In this document: positions 17,670 through 26,356 of the stretch, piece by piece | Layout: every line of letters begins with the position of its first letter | How positions within the stretch are numbered: position 1 is the stretch's first letter | NCBI GenBank assembly: GCA_900539845.1 | Contig: UQDP01000001.1 | Coordinates: 205,100 to 269,099 of the forward strand | Direction: 5' to 3' | Source of the DNA: an uncultured Oscillospiraceae bacterium | Lineage (GTDB): Bacteria > Bacillota > Clostridia > Oscillospirales > Acutalibacteraceae | DNA length: 64,000 bases | Position numbers and translations under genes: made by a program | Notes under the pieces: generated by a model | The model's database searches: none | The model's input: only the letters and a program-made list of their open reading frames with translations | Told to the model about the DNA's origin: nothing

Positions 17670-17685
17670 ATATTGTACACAATAT
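17670..17685. promoter_or_regulatory. Operator-like palindrome 1 (TTGTNNACAA)
   Basis: ATATTGT and ACAATAT flank a 2-base centre at about 17677.5. First of three related palindromes upstream of the RHH-Fic operon. Confidence 0.65.
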
Positions 17686-17704
17686 AGCAACTGATAAATA
17701 GAAC

Positions 17705-17728
17705 ATATATATTGTGAACAATATATGT
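17705..17728. promoter_or_regulatory. Operator-like palindrome 2 (TTGTNNACAA)
   Basis: 11-base arms (10 of 11 paired) around GA: the right arm is ACAATATATGT. Its centre lies 39 bases from palindrome 1. Confidence 0.65.
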
Positions 17729-17748
17729 AAACTTTGTGCATATTGTAT

Positions 17749-17760
17749 ATTGCGTACAAT
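17749..17760. promoter_or_regulatory. Operator-like palindrome 3, overlapping the -35 box
   Basis: ATTGCGTACAAT, a degenerate form of the same motif. Its centre lies 38 bases from palindrome 2 and it contains the -35 hexamer TTGCGT. Confidence 0.6.
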
Positions 17761-17778
17761 TGCTTTTTGTGATATAAT
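17750..17778 (+). promoter_or_regulatory. Promoter of the RHH-Fic operon
   Basis: TTGCGT, 17-base spacer, TATAAT. The -35 box lies inside operator-like palindrome 3, so binding there should block transcription. Confidence 0.75.
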
Positions 17779-17843
17779 AATGCTAAAGTAGAGAAATAGG
17801 CTTTCTATTTCCTGCTGCGAAAGAAAAACTAAGAGGTGAGCAT

Positions 17844-18059
17844 ATGGCTGACGATCAGAAAAAAAGGCGATATACACAGGCTCAAAACAAAGCAACACAG
17901 AAATATATAAAAAATAATTATGATGATATTCGAATAAGGGTTCGTAAAGATGATAAGATCAACAAGGCGGTAATTACCGAGAGCGCAAACAAGGTAAACG
18001 AAAGCGTTAACGAATATGTTGTAAAAGCCGTTAAACAGCGTATAAAAAGCGGTAGATAA
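17844..18059 (+). CDS. Small ribbon-helix-helix (Arc-like) protein, probable repressor/antitoxin
   Basis: 71 residues. After a very basic N-terminus, the region [11 protein letters not shown] is a short beta strand with alternating Arg. [26 protein letters not shown] then gives two helices, the pattern of RHH (Arc/MetJ) DNA-binding proteins. AGAGGTG precedes the ATG. It lies 14 bases upstream of a Fic gene and downstream of three palindromes, so it is most simply the autorepressor of the operon and may be an antitoxin. It lacks the [S/T]xxxE[G/N] motif of FicA/VbhA antitoxins, so it is not a class I Fic inhibitor. Confidence 0.75.
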   Translation: MADDQKKRRYTQAQNKATQKYIKNNYDDIRIRVRKDDKINKAVITESANKVNESVNEYVVKAVKQRIKSGR

Positions 18060-18073
18060 AGGAGCAGGCTATA

Positions 18074-18682
18074 ATGGTATTAGAAAACAAATTAGGCATA
18101 ACAGACAGCGCAGAACTTGCCAGAGAAGAGGAAAGAATAAGCAAGACCAAGGCTTTGGCACTGTTTGAAAGCGGCTTGCTTGATACTTTTGAAGTCGGCA
18201 CATTTAAAGGCTTATGCTCTATACACAAATATCTGTTTGAGGATATATATGATTTTGCCGGCAAGCTGCGCACAGTGAATATAGCAAAAGGCAATTTTCG
18301 CTTTGCCCCGGTTATGTATCTTAAAGCAGCCTTGCAGAATATAGATAATATGCCGCAGTCAACTTTCGATCAGATCATCGAGAAATATGTTGAAATGAAT
18401 GTTGCCCATCCGTTCAGAGAGGGCAACGGCAGAAGCACAAGAATATGGCTTGACTGCATTTTAAAAAAGGAATTACAGCAGGTCATAGACTGGAGCAAGG
18501 TGGATAAAGAGGATTATTTGCTTGCTATGGAGCGCAGCCCTATAAAAGATGTTGAAATTAAAGTGTTGCTAAAAGCGGCTTTAACAGATAAAATAAACGA
18601 TAGGCTTGTTTATATGAAAGGCATAGACGCAAGCTATTATTATGAGGGCTACAATGTTTATAAATCCGAAGATTTGAACTGA
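18074..18682 (+). CDS. Fic family protein (probable AMP transferase, class III type)
   Basis: 202 residues. The Fic motif [12 protein letters not shown] is complete, with catalytic His112. Enzymes of this fold usually transfer AMP from ATP to a hydroxyl side chain of a target protein. Near the C-terminus, SYYYEG (Ser187 to Gly192) matches the [S/T]xxxE[G/N] autoinhibitory motif. Its glutamate is 79 residues after the catalytic His, the same spacing as I recall for Neisseria meningitidis Fic (His107/Glu186), the class III model. AGGAG precedes the ATG. The gene follows a small RHH gene and ends at a terminator. Known class I toxins modify gyrase and topoisomerase IV; the target here is unknown. 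Confidence 0.88.
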   Translation: MVLENKLGITDSAELAREEERISKTKALALFESGLLDTFEVGTFKGLCSIHKYLFEDIYDFAGKLRTVNIAKGNFRFAPVMYLKAALQNIDNMPQSTFDQIIEKYVEMNVAHPFREGNGRSTRIWLDCILKKELQQVIDWSKVDKEDYLLAMERSPIKDVEIKVLLKAALTDKINDRLVYMKGIDASYYYEGYNVYKSEDLN

Positions 18683-18684
18683 TC

Positions 18685-18715
18685 AGCAGCAGGTTAAAAG
18701 CCTGCTACTTTTTTC
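18685..18715 (+). terminator. Terminator of the RHH-Fic operon
   Basis: AGCAGG and CCTGCT pair across 7 bases and are followed by ACTTTTTTC. Confidence 0.75.
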
Positions 18716-18766
18716 TGCTTAATATACTGTGTCAGATGTTTTGCCTGTTCCAATTCAGAAAACTGT

Positions 18767-18782
18767 CATAATCAAGCAGTTT
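18767..18782 (+). repeat. Right copy of a 16-base direct repeat flanking the Fic module
   Basis: CATAATCAAGCAGTTT, inside a small AAACTG/CAGTTT hairpin followed by T residues. With the left copy it brackets 1.47 kb that holds only the RHH-Fic operon. Confidence 0.45.
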
Positions 18783-18858
18783 TTTTACGGCTGTTTTCAC
18801 ACTGGGATTTTTTGCATATTGTTAATGCATTTGATATTTGATATGGTATTCTGTAAAC

Positions 18859-19773
18859 TTAGCCGTTCTCATCATAGATCCTTGTCAATGTTGGGAATGT
18901 TTCAGCCAGATCATTACTAATTGACAGAAATTCGTTATAGTCTTCGTTGGAGAGAGAAATATTCTCTCCGTTTACTAAGTTGACACCTCGTGCCAATTCG
19001 GCAAATCTATCTGTTGCTGTTGCTACAACATTTGAGGCGTCTTCTGTTGCAGTGTTGATCTCTGAAATGGCATTCTTAGCATCTTCACCCATCTGAATTG
19101 CCTCATCCGAAGTTACGATGAGTTTATCGGCAAGAGTGATGAGTCCTTGAATTGCCAGCCCAACACCCATTGTGATGGCTGCGTTTAACGCTGTGCTCGC
19201 TACATTCAGAGCAATGGTCTGAACCTTCGCACCAATTAAAGCGGTTGTGTAGCCTTTCATATTCGCTTGTCCGCCCTGTAAACCAGACAGGTAGTGTCCC
19301 ATTACACTATTAGATGAACTTACGGTGGAGATGAAATCTTCCTGTGAAAGGTTTACATTTTTGCAACCGCTGTTGTATTCATTCATGATCTTTTGGCAAT
19401 TGTCAAAACTCTTGTTTAAGGCAAGGTTGGTGACTTGTGCCATATTGGCGGATTTTTCATACTTAGCTATGATCGCACCAGCATTTTCAATTTGTCCGTT
19501 GACTACTTCAATGTTCTTTGCATGACTTTGTGCATCGGCAGAAGCGCCGGACATATACATGTCAAAAGAATTTTGAATGTTGCCGGTTTGGTTGAAAGAT
19601 TTGATATAACTTTCTATCGCCGCTTTGTCTTTGGCTAATTGCTTATTAAAATCATCATTAAATAGTAACCCATCGGTTTTTTTAGATGAGGAAATAAAAT
19701 CACCGAGAGGATTTTTAATTTGTAGTTTTTTACCCGAAAGCGATTGTTCGCTTTCTATTAATTTGACTATCAA
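18859..19773 (-). pseudogene. Truncated phage tail tape-measure-like protein remnant
   Basis: An open frame of about 304 codons. It is rich in Ala, Asn, Gln and Ser with long predicted helices and one amphipathic/hydrophobic stretch (TIALNVASTALNAAITMGVG), the look of tape-measure proteins. It begins at a TTG with no SD and stops abruptly after TRIYDENG, where I would expect such a protein to continue, so both ends look cut. No other phage structural genes are nearby. Probably decayed prophage debris; the family call is from sequence character only. Confidence 0.5.
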
Positions 19774-19879
19774 ACTGTAATTATAATTACTATAATAAAA
19801 GAAATAGTAATAATAGTTTATTGGATGCGTGTTACCGAATGTTATTCTAAAAATAGAATTACATTATTGGTGGTTTTAT

Positions 19880-20251
19880 ATGGGCGAAATCAAAGATATT
19901 TATACGACTTGCAAAAAATGCGGATATGTTCGACGTGAAGAAGCAAATTTGTTTGATCCAAAAAAATGGTTCTGTCTTAATTGCTATTGTAAAGAAGAAT
20001 TTAGATATTCTACCGCAGAAGAAATAGAAAAACGCAAGCAGGAAGACCAAGAATATGAAGAAAGACGTATGCAAAGAAAGTTGGATGAAATCTTCAATCC
20101 AACTTATACGCCCAAATGTCCTGTCTGCGGTTCTCCCAACATCCACAAAATCTCCGTAACAAAACGCGTTGTAAGCGGAGCAGCGTTCGGATTATTCAGC
20201 AAAACCGCACGCTCTCAGTGGGAATGCTCGAACTGCGGTAATAAGTTCTAA
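19880..20251 (+). CDS. Zinc-ribbon protein of unknown function
   Basis: About 123 residues from the ATG at 19880, which has GGTGG 6 bases upstream. The N-terminal pair CKKC/CLNC and a C-terminal pair CPVC/CSNC give two zinc ribbons joined by a charged helical linker (EEIEKRKQEDQEYEERRMQR). The C-terminal part (KCPVCGSPNIHKIS...WECSNCGNKF) is a short module often found on phage and accessory-genome proteins of Gram-positives. It is recognisably related in style to the zinc-ribbon genes at 1-869. The function is unknown. Confidence 0.7.
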   Translation: MGEIKDIYTTCKKCGYVRREEANLFDPKKWFCLNCYCKEEFRYSTAEEIEKRKQEDQEYEERRMQRKLDEIFNPTYTPKCPVCGSPNIHKISVTKRVVSGAAFGLFSKTARSQWECSNCGNKF

Positions 20252-20485
20252 TTGTAGCCCTCACTACGCCTTACTGTAGCCCGAATTTCGTTGCTTTACG
20301 GTCTATTAATAACGGTTGATTTCTTCATTGAAATCGCCGTTATTTTTGTTTCTATACGATATTTTATACCACCTAACATCAATAAACTATGTTCATAAAA
20401 CTCCCGTTTTACTCATATCTATCATATCAAATTCGATTTTGTCAGAAAACGGGAAATCATATCCGCCGGTAGAAGAAAGTAAGAA

Positions 20486-20869
20486 TTATGGAATCTGTCG
20501 GGCGTTAGAGCACTCGGGGTTGATGCTTTGACTGTTAGACTTAACCCTTTTCTTTTCAATAGCGCAAATTTTTTCAACCGCTTCTTTACCGTATCTGTCA
20601 AGACTCCGATAATCCCGGATAAATGCAGCTTCGTGATCGCTAATATCAAGCGATTCGTTGCGGTAATCAGAAAAAGTTAATCCTAATAATTCATCGGTTG
20701 ATGTATTAAACACTTTGGATAAAGCAGCAAGTGCGTTCGCTGACGGAAGTTTACTCCCGTACTCCCAGCATCTCACACTTGTAACTGACACATCCACTTT
20801 TTCACTTAATTCCTCTTGTGTAAAATTATGTGAAATTCTCAGTAATTTGATTTTTTTTCCAATGTCCAA
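20486..20869 (-). CDS. Cro/CI-type (XRE family) repressor
   Basis: About 127 residues. The N-terminal 60 are a Cro/CI HTH domain (GKKIKLLRISHNFTQEELSEKVDVSVTSVRCWEYGSKLP, in two halves around the turn), followed by DELLGL, the usual end of the domain. The rest is a charged helical tail. The start is taken as TTG at 20869 because GGAGGG sits 6 bases upstream; the ATGs at 20896 and 20884 lie before that SD. A strong rightward promoter overlaps its 5' region, a phage-like divergent control arrangement. Confidence 0.82.
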   Translation of the reverse strand: MDIGKKIKLLRISHNFTQEELSEKVDVSVTSVRCWEYGSKLPSANALAALSKVFNTSTDELLGLTFSDYRNESLDISDHEAAFIRDYRSLDRYGKEAVEKICAIEKKRVKSNSQSINPECSNARQIP

Positions 20870-20897
20870 ATATATTCCCTCCATTGCAAATGTCATC

Positions 20898-20926
20898 TTG
20901 ACATATGACTGATAAAGTGTTATTAT
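20898..20926 (+). promoter_or_regulatory. Rightward promoter divergent from the XRE repressor
   Basis: TTGACA, 17-base spacer, TATTAT. It starts 29 bases upstream of the repressor's TTG start, on the opposite strand, and reads into a spacer containing a 45-codon ORF. Confidence 0.7.
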
Positions 20927-20958
20927 TTAACAATAATAGTTATTGTATATAAAATAAC

Positions 20959-21096
20959 ATGAATAAAAGTAGATGTCAAGCAGCTGAAAAATTGGAACTG
21001 CCTGCTGTTTTTTCTGAAAAAGTAGATAAGTCATTAAACGCAGACCTTATAATTAGAAATCAACAAGATACTGTAAATGAAAAATCTGTCCATTAA
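20959..21096 (+). CDS. Possible 45-residue small protein
   Basis: ATG to TAA, beginning MNKSRCQAAEKLELPAVF. It lies about 25 bases after the expected start of transcription from the promoter at 20898-20926, but no SD is visible in front of the ATG. It may be a real short peptide of the accessory module, a remnant of a longer gene, or chance. Confidence 0.25.
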   Translation: MNKSRCQAAEKLELPAVFSEKVDKSLNADLIIRNQQDTVNEKSVH

Positions 21097-21192
21097 AGAA
21101 TTTGTTGTTTTTTTACTCGTCATGAATTCACACAAGATATAACTGCGGTTTGGGTAATTCATTGAATTTTATCTGAGATTAGGGGTATGAAC

Positions 21193-22077
21193 ATGTGGCT
21201 GTTATTTGCAGTTGGTTCCGCGTTCTTTTCCGGCATCACTGCAATACTTGCAAAATGCGGAATAAGAAAAACAGATTCCACGGTTGCAACTGCGGTCAGA
21301 ACTGTTGTGGTGCTGCTCTTTTCATGGCTTATGGTCTTTATTGTCGGCTCGGAAGCTGAAATCGGTTCCATGTCCGCAAAGACCGTTGTTTTTCTTATTC
21401 TTTCGGGAATTGCCACAGGCGCTTCTTGGCTGTGTTATTTTAAAGCTCTTCAGACAGGTGATATCAACAAAGTTGTGCCGATAGATAAATTCAGCACGGT
21501 ATTGACTATGCTGCTGGCGATGATCTTTCTGAATGAGGGAATGAGCCTTTTAAGCGCTGCCGCGATTGTGCTTATAAGTGCCGGTACTTTTCTGATGATT
21601 CAAAAACAGAATACAGATGTTAATAAAAGTGATAAAAATGATAAGTTATGGTTGATCTATGCTGTCCTTTCTGCAGTATTTGCTGCGCTGACCTCCATTT
21701 TAGGAAAAGTGGGAATCGAAAATGTGGAATCAAATCTCGGCACGGCAATACGGACATGCGTTGTGCTGGTTATGGCTTGGCTGATGGTGTTTGTCACCGG
21801 GAAAACCGGTGAGGTCCGCCAGATTCCCCGAAAGGATCTTTTGTTTATCTGTCTTTCGGGTTTTGCAACAGGAGGGGCTTGGCTGTGCTATTATAAAGCG
21901 CTTCAGGACGGACCTGCAAGCGTGGTCGTTCCTGTTGACAAGCTGAGCATTCTGGTCACTATCCTATTTTCATATATCGTTTTTAAAGAAAAACTTTCAA
22001 AAAAATCTCTTTTCGGTCTTTTACTCATAGTGGTTGGCACAATATGCATGGTTATTCCTGCTATGTTTCATCCGTAA
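21193..22077 (+). CDS. EamA/DMT family transporter
   Basis: About 294 residues, ten hydrophobic helices arranged as two similar halves, each an EamA domain. The repeats are easy to see: ASWLCYFKALQTGDINKV in the first half and GAWLCYYKALQDGPASVV in the second. These drug/metabolite transporters carry small organic molecules; the substrate is not predictable. ATG at 21193 is preferred because AGGGG is 7 bases upstream; the in-frame ATG at 21187 is too close to it. Confidence 0.88.
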   Translation: MWLLFAVGSAFFSGITAILAKCGIRKTDSTVATAVRTVVVLLFSWLMVFIVGSEAEIGSMSAKTVVFLILSGIATGASWLCYFKALQTGDINKVVPIDKFSTVLTMLLAMIFLNEGMSLLSAAAIVLISAGTFLMIQKQNTDVNKSDKNDKLWLIYAVLSAVFAALTSILGKVGIENVESNLGTAIRTCVVLVMAWLMVFVTGKTGEVRQIPRKDLLFICLSGFATGGAWLCYYKALQDGPASVVVPVDKLSILVTILFSYIVFKEKLSKKSLFGLLLIVVGTICMVIPAMFHP

Positions 22078-22110
22078 GCTGCTGTATTATAATCTCACAA
22101 GATAAAGTAT

Positions 22111-22815
22111 ATGATGGGTTCTTTTATTTATAAAAACAGAAAAATAGAATATACACTGCTCAGAAAGAAAGTAAAGAATATCAATCTGCGGATAAAAACC
22201 GACGGCTCCGTCACGGTTTCCGCTCCGAAAACCGTGACGCAAAAGAGTATTGATGATTTTCTTTATTCCCAAGGGGAGAAAATTCTGCGTGCACTTGACA
22301 GATTTTCACAGAGCAGGCAAAACGGGTATGACTTAAATCACGCAGATGTTGTGCCGGTATTGGGAAAAGAACGCAGACTTGAGATCCTGCCGGCAGAGCG
22401 AGACCATTATTGTCTGTTAAATGATTCCTTGATATTTTACCTTAAAGACGCCGATGATATCTTGATTAAACGCCGTCTGTATGATTCTGTTTTGACAGAA
22501 ACGGCAAAACGGATATTTCCGCCTCTTTTTGAGGCGTGTTTTGAACCGTTCAAAAACATTTGCGGGGAGCTGCCGCAGTTAAAGATCAGAAAAATGAAGT
22601 CTCAGTGGGGGAATTGCCGCAGCGCTCGGAATAGGATTACTTTGAATTCACGGCTGGCTGCGTTTGAAATCGATGCGATCCGCTTTGTGATTTACCATGA
22701 ATTCTGCCATTTTATTCAGCCGAATCATTCGCCTGCTTTTTACAGCGAACTTGAAAAAATTATGCCCGATTGGAAAAAATATGATCAAGTTTTAAAAAAT
22801 AAATTAATTTATTGA
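22111..22815 (+). CDS. YgjP-like (DUF45) metallopeptidase-domain protein
   Basis: 234 residues. The N-terminal half contains the beta-rich region with VKNINLRIKTDGSVTVSAP. The zinc motif HEFCH (residues 196-200) follows SRLAAFEIDAIRFVIY and is completed by HSPAFYSELEKIMPDWK, the third-ligand region of the YgjP/M48-like family. KSQWGNCRS is another strong family mark. Some members are linked to type I restriction or helicase genes, but here it lies between a transporter and an alcohol dehydrogenase. The SD is weak. The physiological role is unknown. Confidence 0.85.
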   Translation: MMGSFIYKNRKIEYTLLRKKVKNINLRIKTDGSVTVSAPKTVTQKSIDDFLYSQGEKILRALDRFSQSRQNGYDLNHADVVPVLGKERRLEILPAERDHYCLLNDSLIFYLKDADDILIKRRLYDSVLTETAKRIFPPLFEACFEPFKNICGELPQLKIRKMKSQWGNCRSARNRITLNSRLAAFEIDAIRFVIYHEFCHFIQPNHSPAFYSELEKIMPDWKKYDQVLKNKLIY

Positions 22816-22822
22816 TAATTTA

Positions 22823-22852
22823 TTGACAATATGAAATCCGTGGAATTATAAT
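22823..22852 (+). promoter_or_regulatory. Promoter for the fucO-like gene
   Basis: TTGACA, 18-base spacer, TATAAT, 43 bases before the start codon. Confidence 0.75.
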
Positions 22853-22895
22853 AAAAGAAGAACAGAATGTTCGGATATTCTAAGGAGGAATTTTT

Positions 22896-24044
22896 ATGGC
22901 AAATCGTTTTGTTCTCAATGAAACAAGCTATCACGGCTCGGGCGCGATCCGGGAGATCGCCGGCGAGGTTAAAGGCAGGGGATTTAAAAAGTGCTTTGTC
23001 TGCTCAGACCCGGATCTGATTAAATTCGGCGTGACGAAGAAAGTTACGGATGTGCTGGATAACGCCTCTATCCCTTATGATATTTACAGTGAAATCAAAC
23101 CAAACCCAACGATTGAGAATGTTCAGACAGGCGTATCTGCTTTCAGGGCGTCAGGCGCGGACTGTATTATTGCTATAGGCGGCGGCTCTTCAATGGATAC
23201 GGCTAAGGCGATCGGCATAATCATTGAAAATCCCGAATTTGAGGATGTTGTTTCTCTTGAGGGCGTTGCTCCCACAAAGAACAAGTGCGTTCCGATTATA
23301 GCCGTTCCGACTACCGCCGGCACTGCGGCGGAGGTAACGATCAACTATGTGATTACCGATGCCGCTAAAAATAGAAAAATGGTGTGCGTTGACCCGAAAG
23401 ACATTCCAATCATCGCGGTCGTAGATCCGGATATGATGTCCACAATGCCGAAAGGTCTGACAGCCGCTACGGGTATGGACGCGCTTACCCACGCAATTGA
23501 GGGATATATCACAAAGGGCGCATGGGAGCTTTCCGATATGTTCCATATCAAGGCGATCGAGATCATAGCCAAAAATCTGCGCGGTGCAGTTGAAAATACC
23601 CCTGAGGGAAGAACAGAGATGGCGCTCGGTCAGTATATCGCCGGAATGGGCTTTTCAAACGTTGGTCTCGGACTCGTACATTCCATGGCGCATCCGCTCG
23701 GCGCTGTTTATGATACCCCGCATGGAGTTGCAAATGCGATCATCCTGCCCACGGTTATGGAATATAATGCCCCTGCAACAGGTGAAAAATACAGGGATAT
23801 AGCCAAGGCTATGGGCGTTGAGAATGTTGATGCCATGAGCCTTGAGGATGCGAGAAAAGCCGCTGTGGACGCTGTAAGAAAGCTCTCAGAGGATGTGGGC
23901 ATCCCTGCCGATCTTAAGGAGATCGTTAAAGAAGAGGATGTGGATTTCCTTGCGCAGAGCGCTTATGATGACGCTTGCAGACCCGGCAATCCGCGCGATA
24001 CTTCCGTTGAGGAAATCAAAGCGCTTTACCGTGCGCTTATGTAA
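22896..24044 (+). CDS. fucO: Lactaldehyde reductase (FucO-like iron-dependent alcohol dehydrogenase)
   Basis: 382 residues, exactly the length of E. coli FucO and colinear with it over long blocks (for example PTTAGTAAEVTINYVITD and AGMGFSNVGLGLVH). Reduces L-lactaldehyde to 1,2-propanediol with NADH, regenerating NAD during fucose or rhamnose fermentation. The NAD loop is IGGGSSMDTAKA. Metal ligands are Asp195 and His199 in MDALTHAIEG plus the two His of HSMAHPLGAVYDTPHG. AAGGAGG precedes the ATG. It stands alone with its own promoter and terminator; no fucose genes are adjacent. Confidence 0.92.
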   Translation: MANRFVLNETSYHGSGAIREIAGEVKGRGFKKCFVCSDPDLIKFGVTKKVTDVLDNASIPYDIYSEIKPNPTIENVQTGVSAFRASGADCIIAIGGGSSMDTAKAIGIIIENPEFEDVVSLEGVAPTKNKCVPIIAVPTTAGTAAEVTINYVITDAAKNRKMVCVDPKDIPIIAVVDPDMMSTMPKGLTAATGMDALTHAIEGYITKGAWELSDMFHIKAIEIIAKNLRGAVENTPEGRTEMALGQYIAGMGFSNVGLGLVHSMAHPLGAVYDTPHGVANAIILPTVMEYNAPATGEKYRDIAKAMGVENVDAMSLEDARKAAVDAVRKLSEDVGIPADLKEIVKEEDVDFLAQSAYDDACRPGNPRDTSVEEIKALYRALM

Positions 24045-24057
24045 TTGCAACGCTTAT

Positions 24058-24094
24058 ACGCCGCTGACGTCAGATCCGTTCAGCGGCGTTTTTT
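24058..24094 (+). terminator. Terminator after fucO
   Basis: ACGCCGCTGA pairs with TCAGCGGCGT across 12 bases, followed by a run of T. Confidence 0.92.
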
Positions 24095-24248
24095 GCCGTT
24101 ATGATAGATCGAGCTGTTTAAATTTGAACTGTTCCGGCAAACTTAACCGTTTTGTAACTATTTGTAAGTCACATTTTGTTGAATAAAATCCTCTGCTGTG
24201 ATATTCTATTTAGAGTGTAAATTGAATTTACGGAAAGGGGATTTTTTT

Positions 24249-24881
24249 ATGGAAAGAAAAGTAATTATAATGGATCATCCGCTGATTCAGCATAAGCTTT
24301 CGATTCTGAGGGATGTCAACACCGGCACAAAAGAATTCAGAGATCTTGTGAATGAAATAGCGATGCTTATGATCTATGACGCCACGCGCGATCTTCCGAT
24401 GCAGAATAAAGATGTGCAAACGCCCTGCGGAGTAGCGCACTGCAAAGAGATCGCCGGAAGAAAGCTGGCATTTGTTCCGATCCTGCGCGCAGGGCTCGGT
24501 ATGGTAGAGGGCGCGCTCGTGCTCGTTCCGTCCGCAAAAGTAGGGCATATCGGTCTTTACAGGGATGAAACAACGCTTGAGCCTGTTGAGTATTACTGCA
24601 AGCTTCCGAAGGATATCGAAAAAAGAGATGTTTTTGTGCTTGATCCGATGCTTGCAACAGGCGGGTCGGCTATTGACGCGATATCGCAGATAAAAAAGAG
24701 AAATCCCCGCTCCATTAAATTCCTTTGTATTATTGCTGCGCCGGAGGGTCTTGACGCGCTGGAAAAGGCGCACCCGGATGTGGATATTTTCGCGGCAGGT
24801 CTTGACGATCATCTGAATGAAAACGGATATATCGTTCCGGGACTCGGGGATGCCGGCGACAGAATCTTCGGCACAAAATAA
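24249..24881 (+). CDS. upp: Uracil phosphoribosyltransferase Upp
   Basis: 210 residues. Converts uracil and PRPP to UMP. The PRPP-binding loop is [29 protein letters not shown] near the N-terminus and a C-terminal [14 protein letters not shown] are diagnostic. The ATG at 24249 is chosen because AAGGGG lies 7 bases upstream. Followed after 43 bases by a uracil permease, giving a uracil uptake-and-salvage operon. No PyrR-type attenuator was seen in the leader. Confidence 0.97.
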   Translation: MERKVIIMDHPLIQHKLSILRDVNTGTKEFRDLVNEIAMLMIYDATRDLPMQNKDVQTPCGVAHCKEIAGRKLAFVPILRAGLGMVEGALVLVPSAKVGHIGLYRDETTLEPVEYYCKLPKDIEKRDVFVLDPMLATGGSAIDAISQIKKRNPRSIKFLCIIAAPEGLDALEKAHPDVDIFAAGLDDHLNENGYIVPGLGDAGDRIFGTK

Positions 24882-24924
24882 TATTTTATGTTTAAGCGGA
24901 GTTTAATAAACGGAGGTTTGGATC

Positions 24925-26355
24925 ATGAAAAAAAAGGATAAGAGCAGGAAATCCGTTCTTGGCGAAGAGGGAATTTATGACGCGCGTGTGCTCGGAAAGC
25001 CGAAAATGCTTGTTCTCGGCTTTCAGCACACCTTTGCGATGTTCGGCGCGACCGTGCTCGTTCCGCTGCTCACCGGCCTTAATATGCAGACAACACTGCT
25101 TATGGCGGGTCTCGGAACGCTGTTTTTCCATCTTGTAACAAAATTTAAGGTGCCTGCTTTTCTCGGCTCGTCATTTGCGTTTCTCGGCGGTTATGCGGCT
25201 GTTGCGCCGCTGCTTGCGGACGGCTCTCCAAACACGGAAATGCTGCCTTACGCTTGCTTGGGCGTTGCGTGCGCCGGGCTTGTTTACCTTGTTCTTGCCG
25301 GACTTTTTGCGATCTTTCCCGTGGAAAAGGTTATGCGCTTTTTCCCGCCGGTTGTAACGGGTCCCATCATCATTGCGATCGGTCTCAGTCTTGCAGGTTC
25401 GGCGGTGAATAACTGCAAACAGAACTGGCTGCTTGCCATAATTGCTCTTGCGGTAATCATCATCTGCAATATCTGGGGAAAAGGTATGATGAAGATTATT
25501 CCCATCCTCGTCGGAATCATCGTTTCCTATATCGTTGCCGTTTGTATCGACGCAGTTGATTTTCAGCCTATCATCGAGGCGGACTGGATAGGTCTGCCTA
25601 TCACCAAAGAGGGAATGGTGTTCGGAAATATTACGGATAAAGGCAAAGCAATCAGCGCCATTATTGCCATCATGCCTATATCTTTTGCAACGATGATGGA
25701 GCATATAGGCGATATCTCTGCCATCAGCGCCACAACACGCAGGAATTTCCTTGCCGATCCAGGACTGAAAAAAACTCTTGTTGGAGACGGTCTTGCAACT
25801 TCCTTTTCGGCACTCTTCGGCGGACCGGCAAATACCACCTACGGCGAGAATACCGGCGTGCTTGCCCTGACTAAGGTTTATGACCCGAGGGTTGTCCGCA
25901 TCGCCGCCGTTGTGGCAGTGCTGCTTTCCTTCTCGCCGAAATTTGCGGCTGTTATAAATACAATCCCGGCTGCGATAATCGGCGGAATATCCTTTGTTCT
26001 TTACGGAATGATATCGGGTATCGGTGTGCGCAATGTTGTGGAGAACAAGGTTGATCTCACCAAGTCCAGAAATCTGATCATAGTAGCCGTTATTCTTGTT
26101 ACCGCGCTCGGCGTTGGCTCTCTCGATTTTTCGATCGGCGAGTTCAATATCAGTCTTACGGCACTGGCGGTTGCCGCTATTGCGGGTATCCTGCTCAATG
26201 CAATACTTCCGGGCAACGATTATGTGTTTAAAGCCGACCCCACCGCGGAGAATGAGGCTGTAAGCGTTGCCGAGGATTGCGCTCCCGAAGCATCGGCGCA
26301 GGCGGATATGACGAATAATAAAACGGAAAACACTTCGGAAAAAGAAGATGAATAA
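24925..26355 (+). CDS. uraA: Uracil permease, NCS2 family
   Basis: 476 residues with about 14 membrane segments. Nucleobase:cation symporter 2 family. FGGPANTTYGENTGVLALTK in the second half is the NCS2 signature in the uracil form. HTFAMFGATVLVPLLTG is the conserved first-helix region. The C-terminal 45 or so residues are a polar acidic tail. ACGGAGG precedes the ATG. It directly follows upp, which supports uracil as substrate. Confidence 0.95.
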   Translation: MKKKDKSRKSVLGEEGIYDARVLGKPKMLVLGFQHTFAMFGATVLVPLLTGLNMQTTLLMAGLGTLFFHLVTKFKVPAFLGSSFAFLGGYAAVAPLLADGSPNTEMLPYACLGVACAGLVYLVLAGLFAIFPVEKVMRFFPPVVTGPIIIAIGLSLAGSAVNNCKQNWLLAIIALAVIIICNIWGKGMMKIIPILVGIIVSYIVAVCIDAVDFQPIIEADWIGLPITKEGMVFGNITDKGKAISAIIAIMPISFATMMEHIGDISAISATTRRNFLADPGLKKTLVGDGLATSFSALFGGPANTTYGENTGVLALTKVYDPRVVRIAAVVAVLLSFSPKFAAVINTIPAAIIGGISFVLYGMISGIGVRNVVENKVDLTKSRNLIIVAVILVTALGVGSLDFSIGEFNISLTALAVAAIAGILLNAILPGNDYVFKADPTAENEAVSVAEDCAPEASAQADMTNNKTENTSEKEDE

Positions 26356-26356
26356 A

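Noticed and set aside
17844..18059. Small protein upstream of Fic as a FicA/VbhA-type antitoxin
   Set aside because: It lacks the [S/T]xxxE[G/N] helix, and the pattern is ribbon-helix-helix; the inhibitory motif is in the Fic protein itself.
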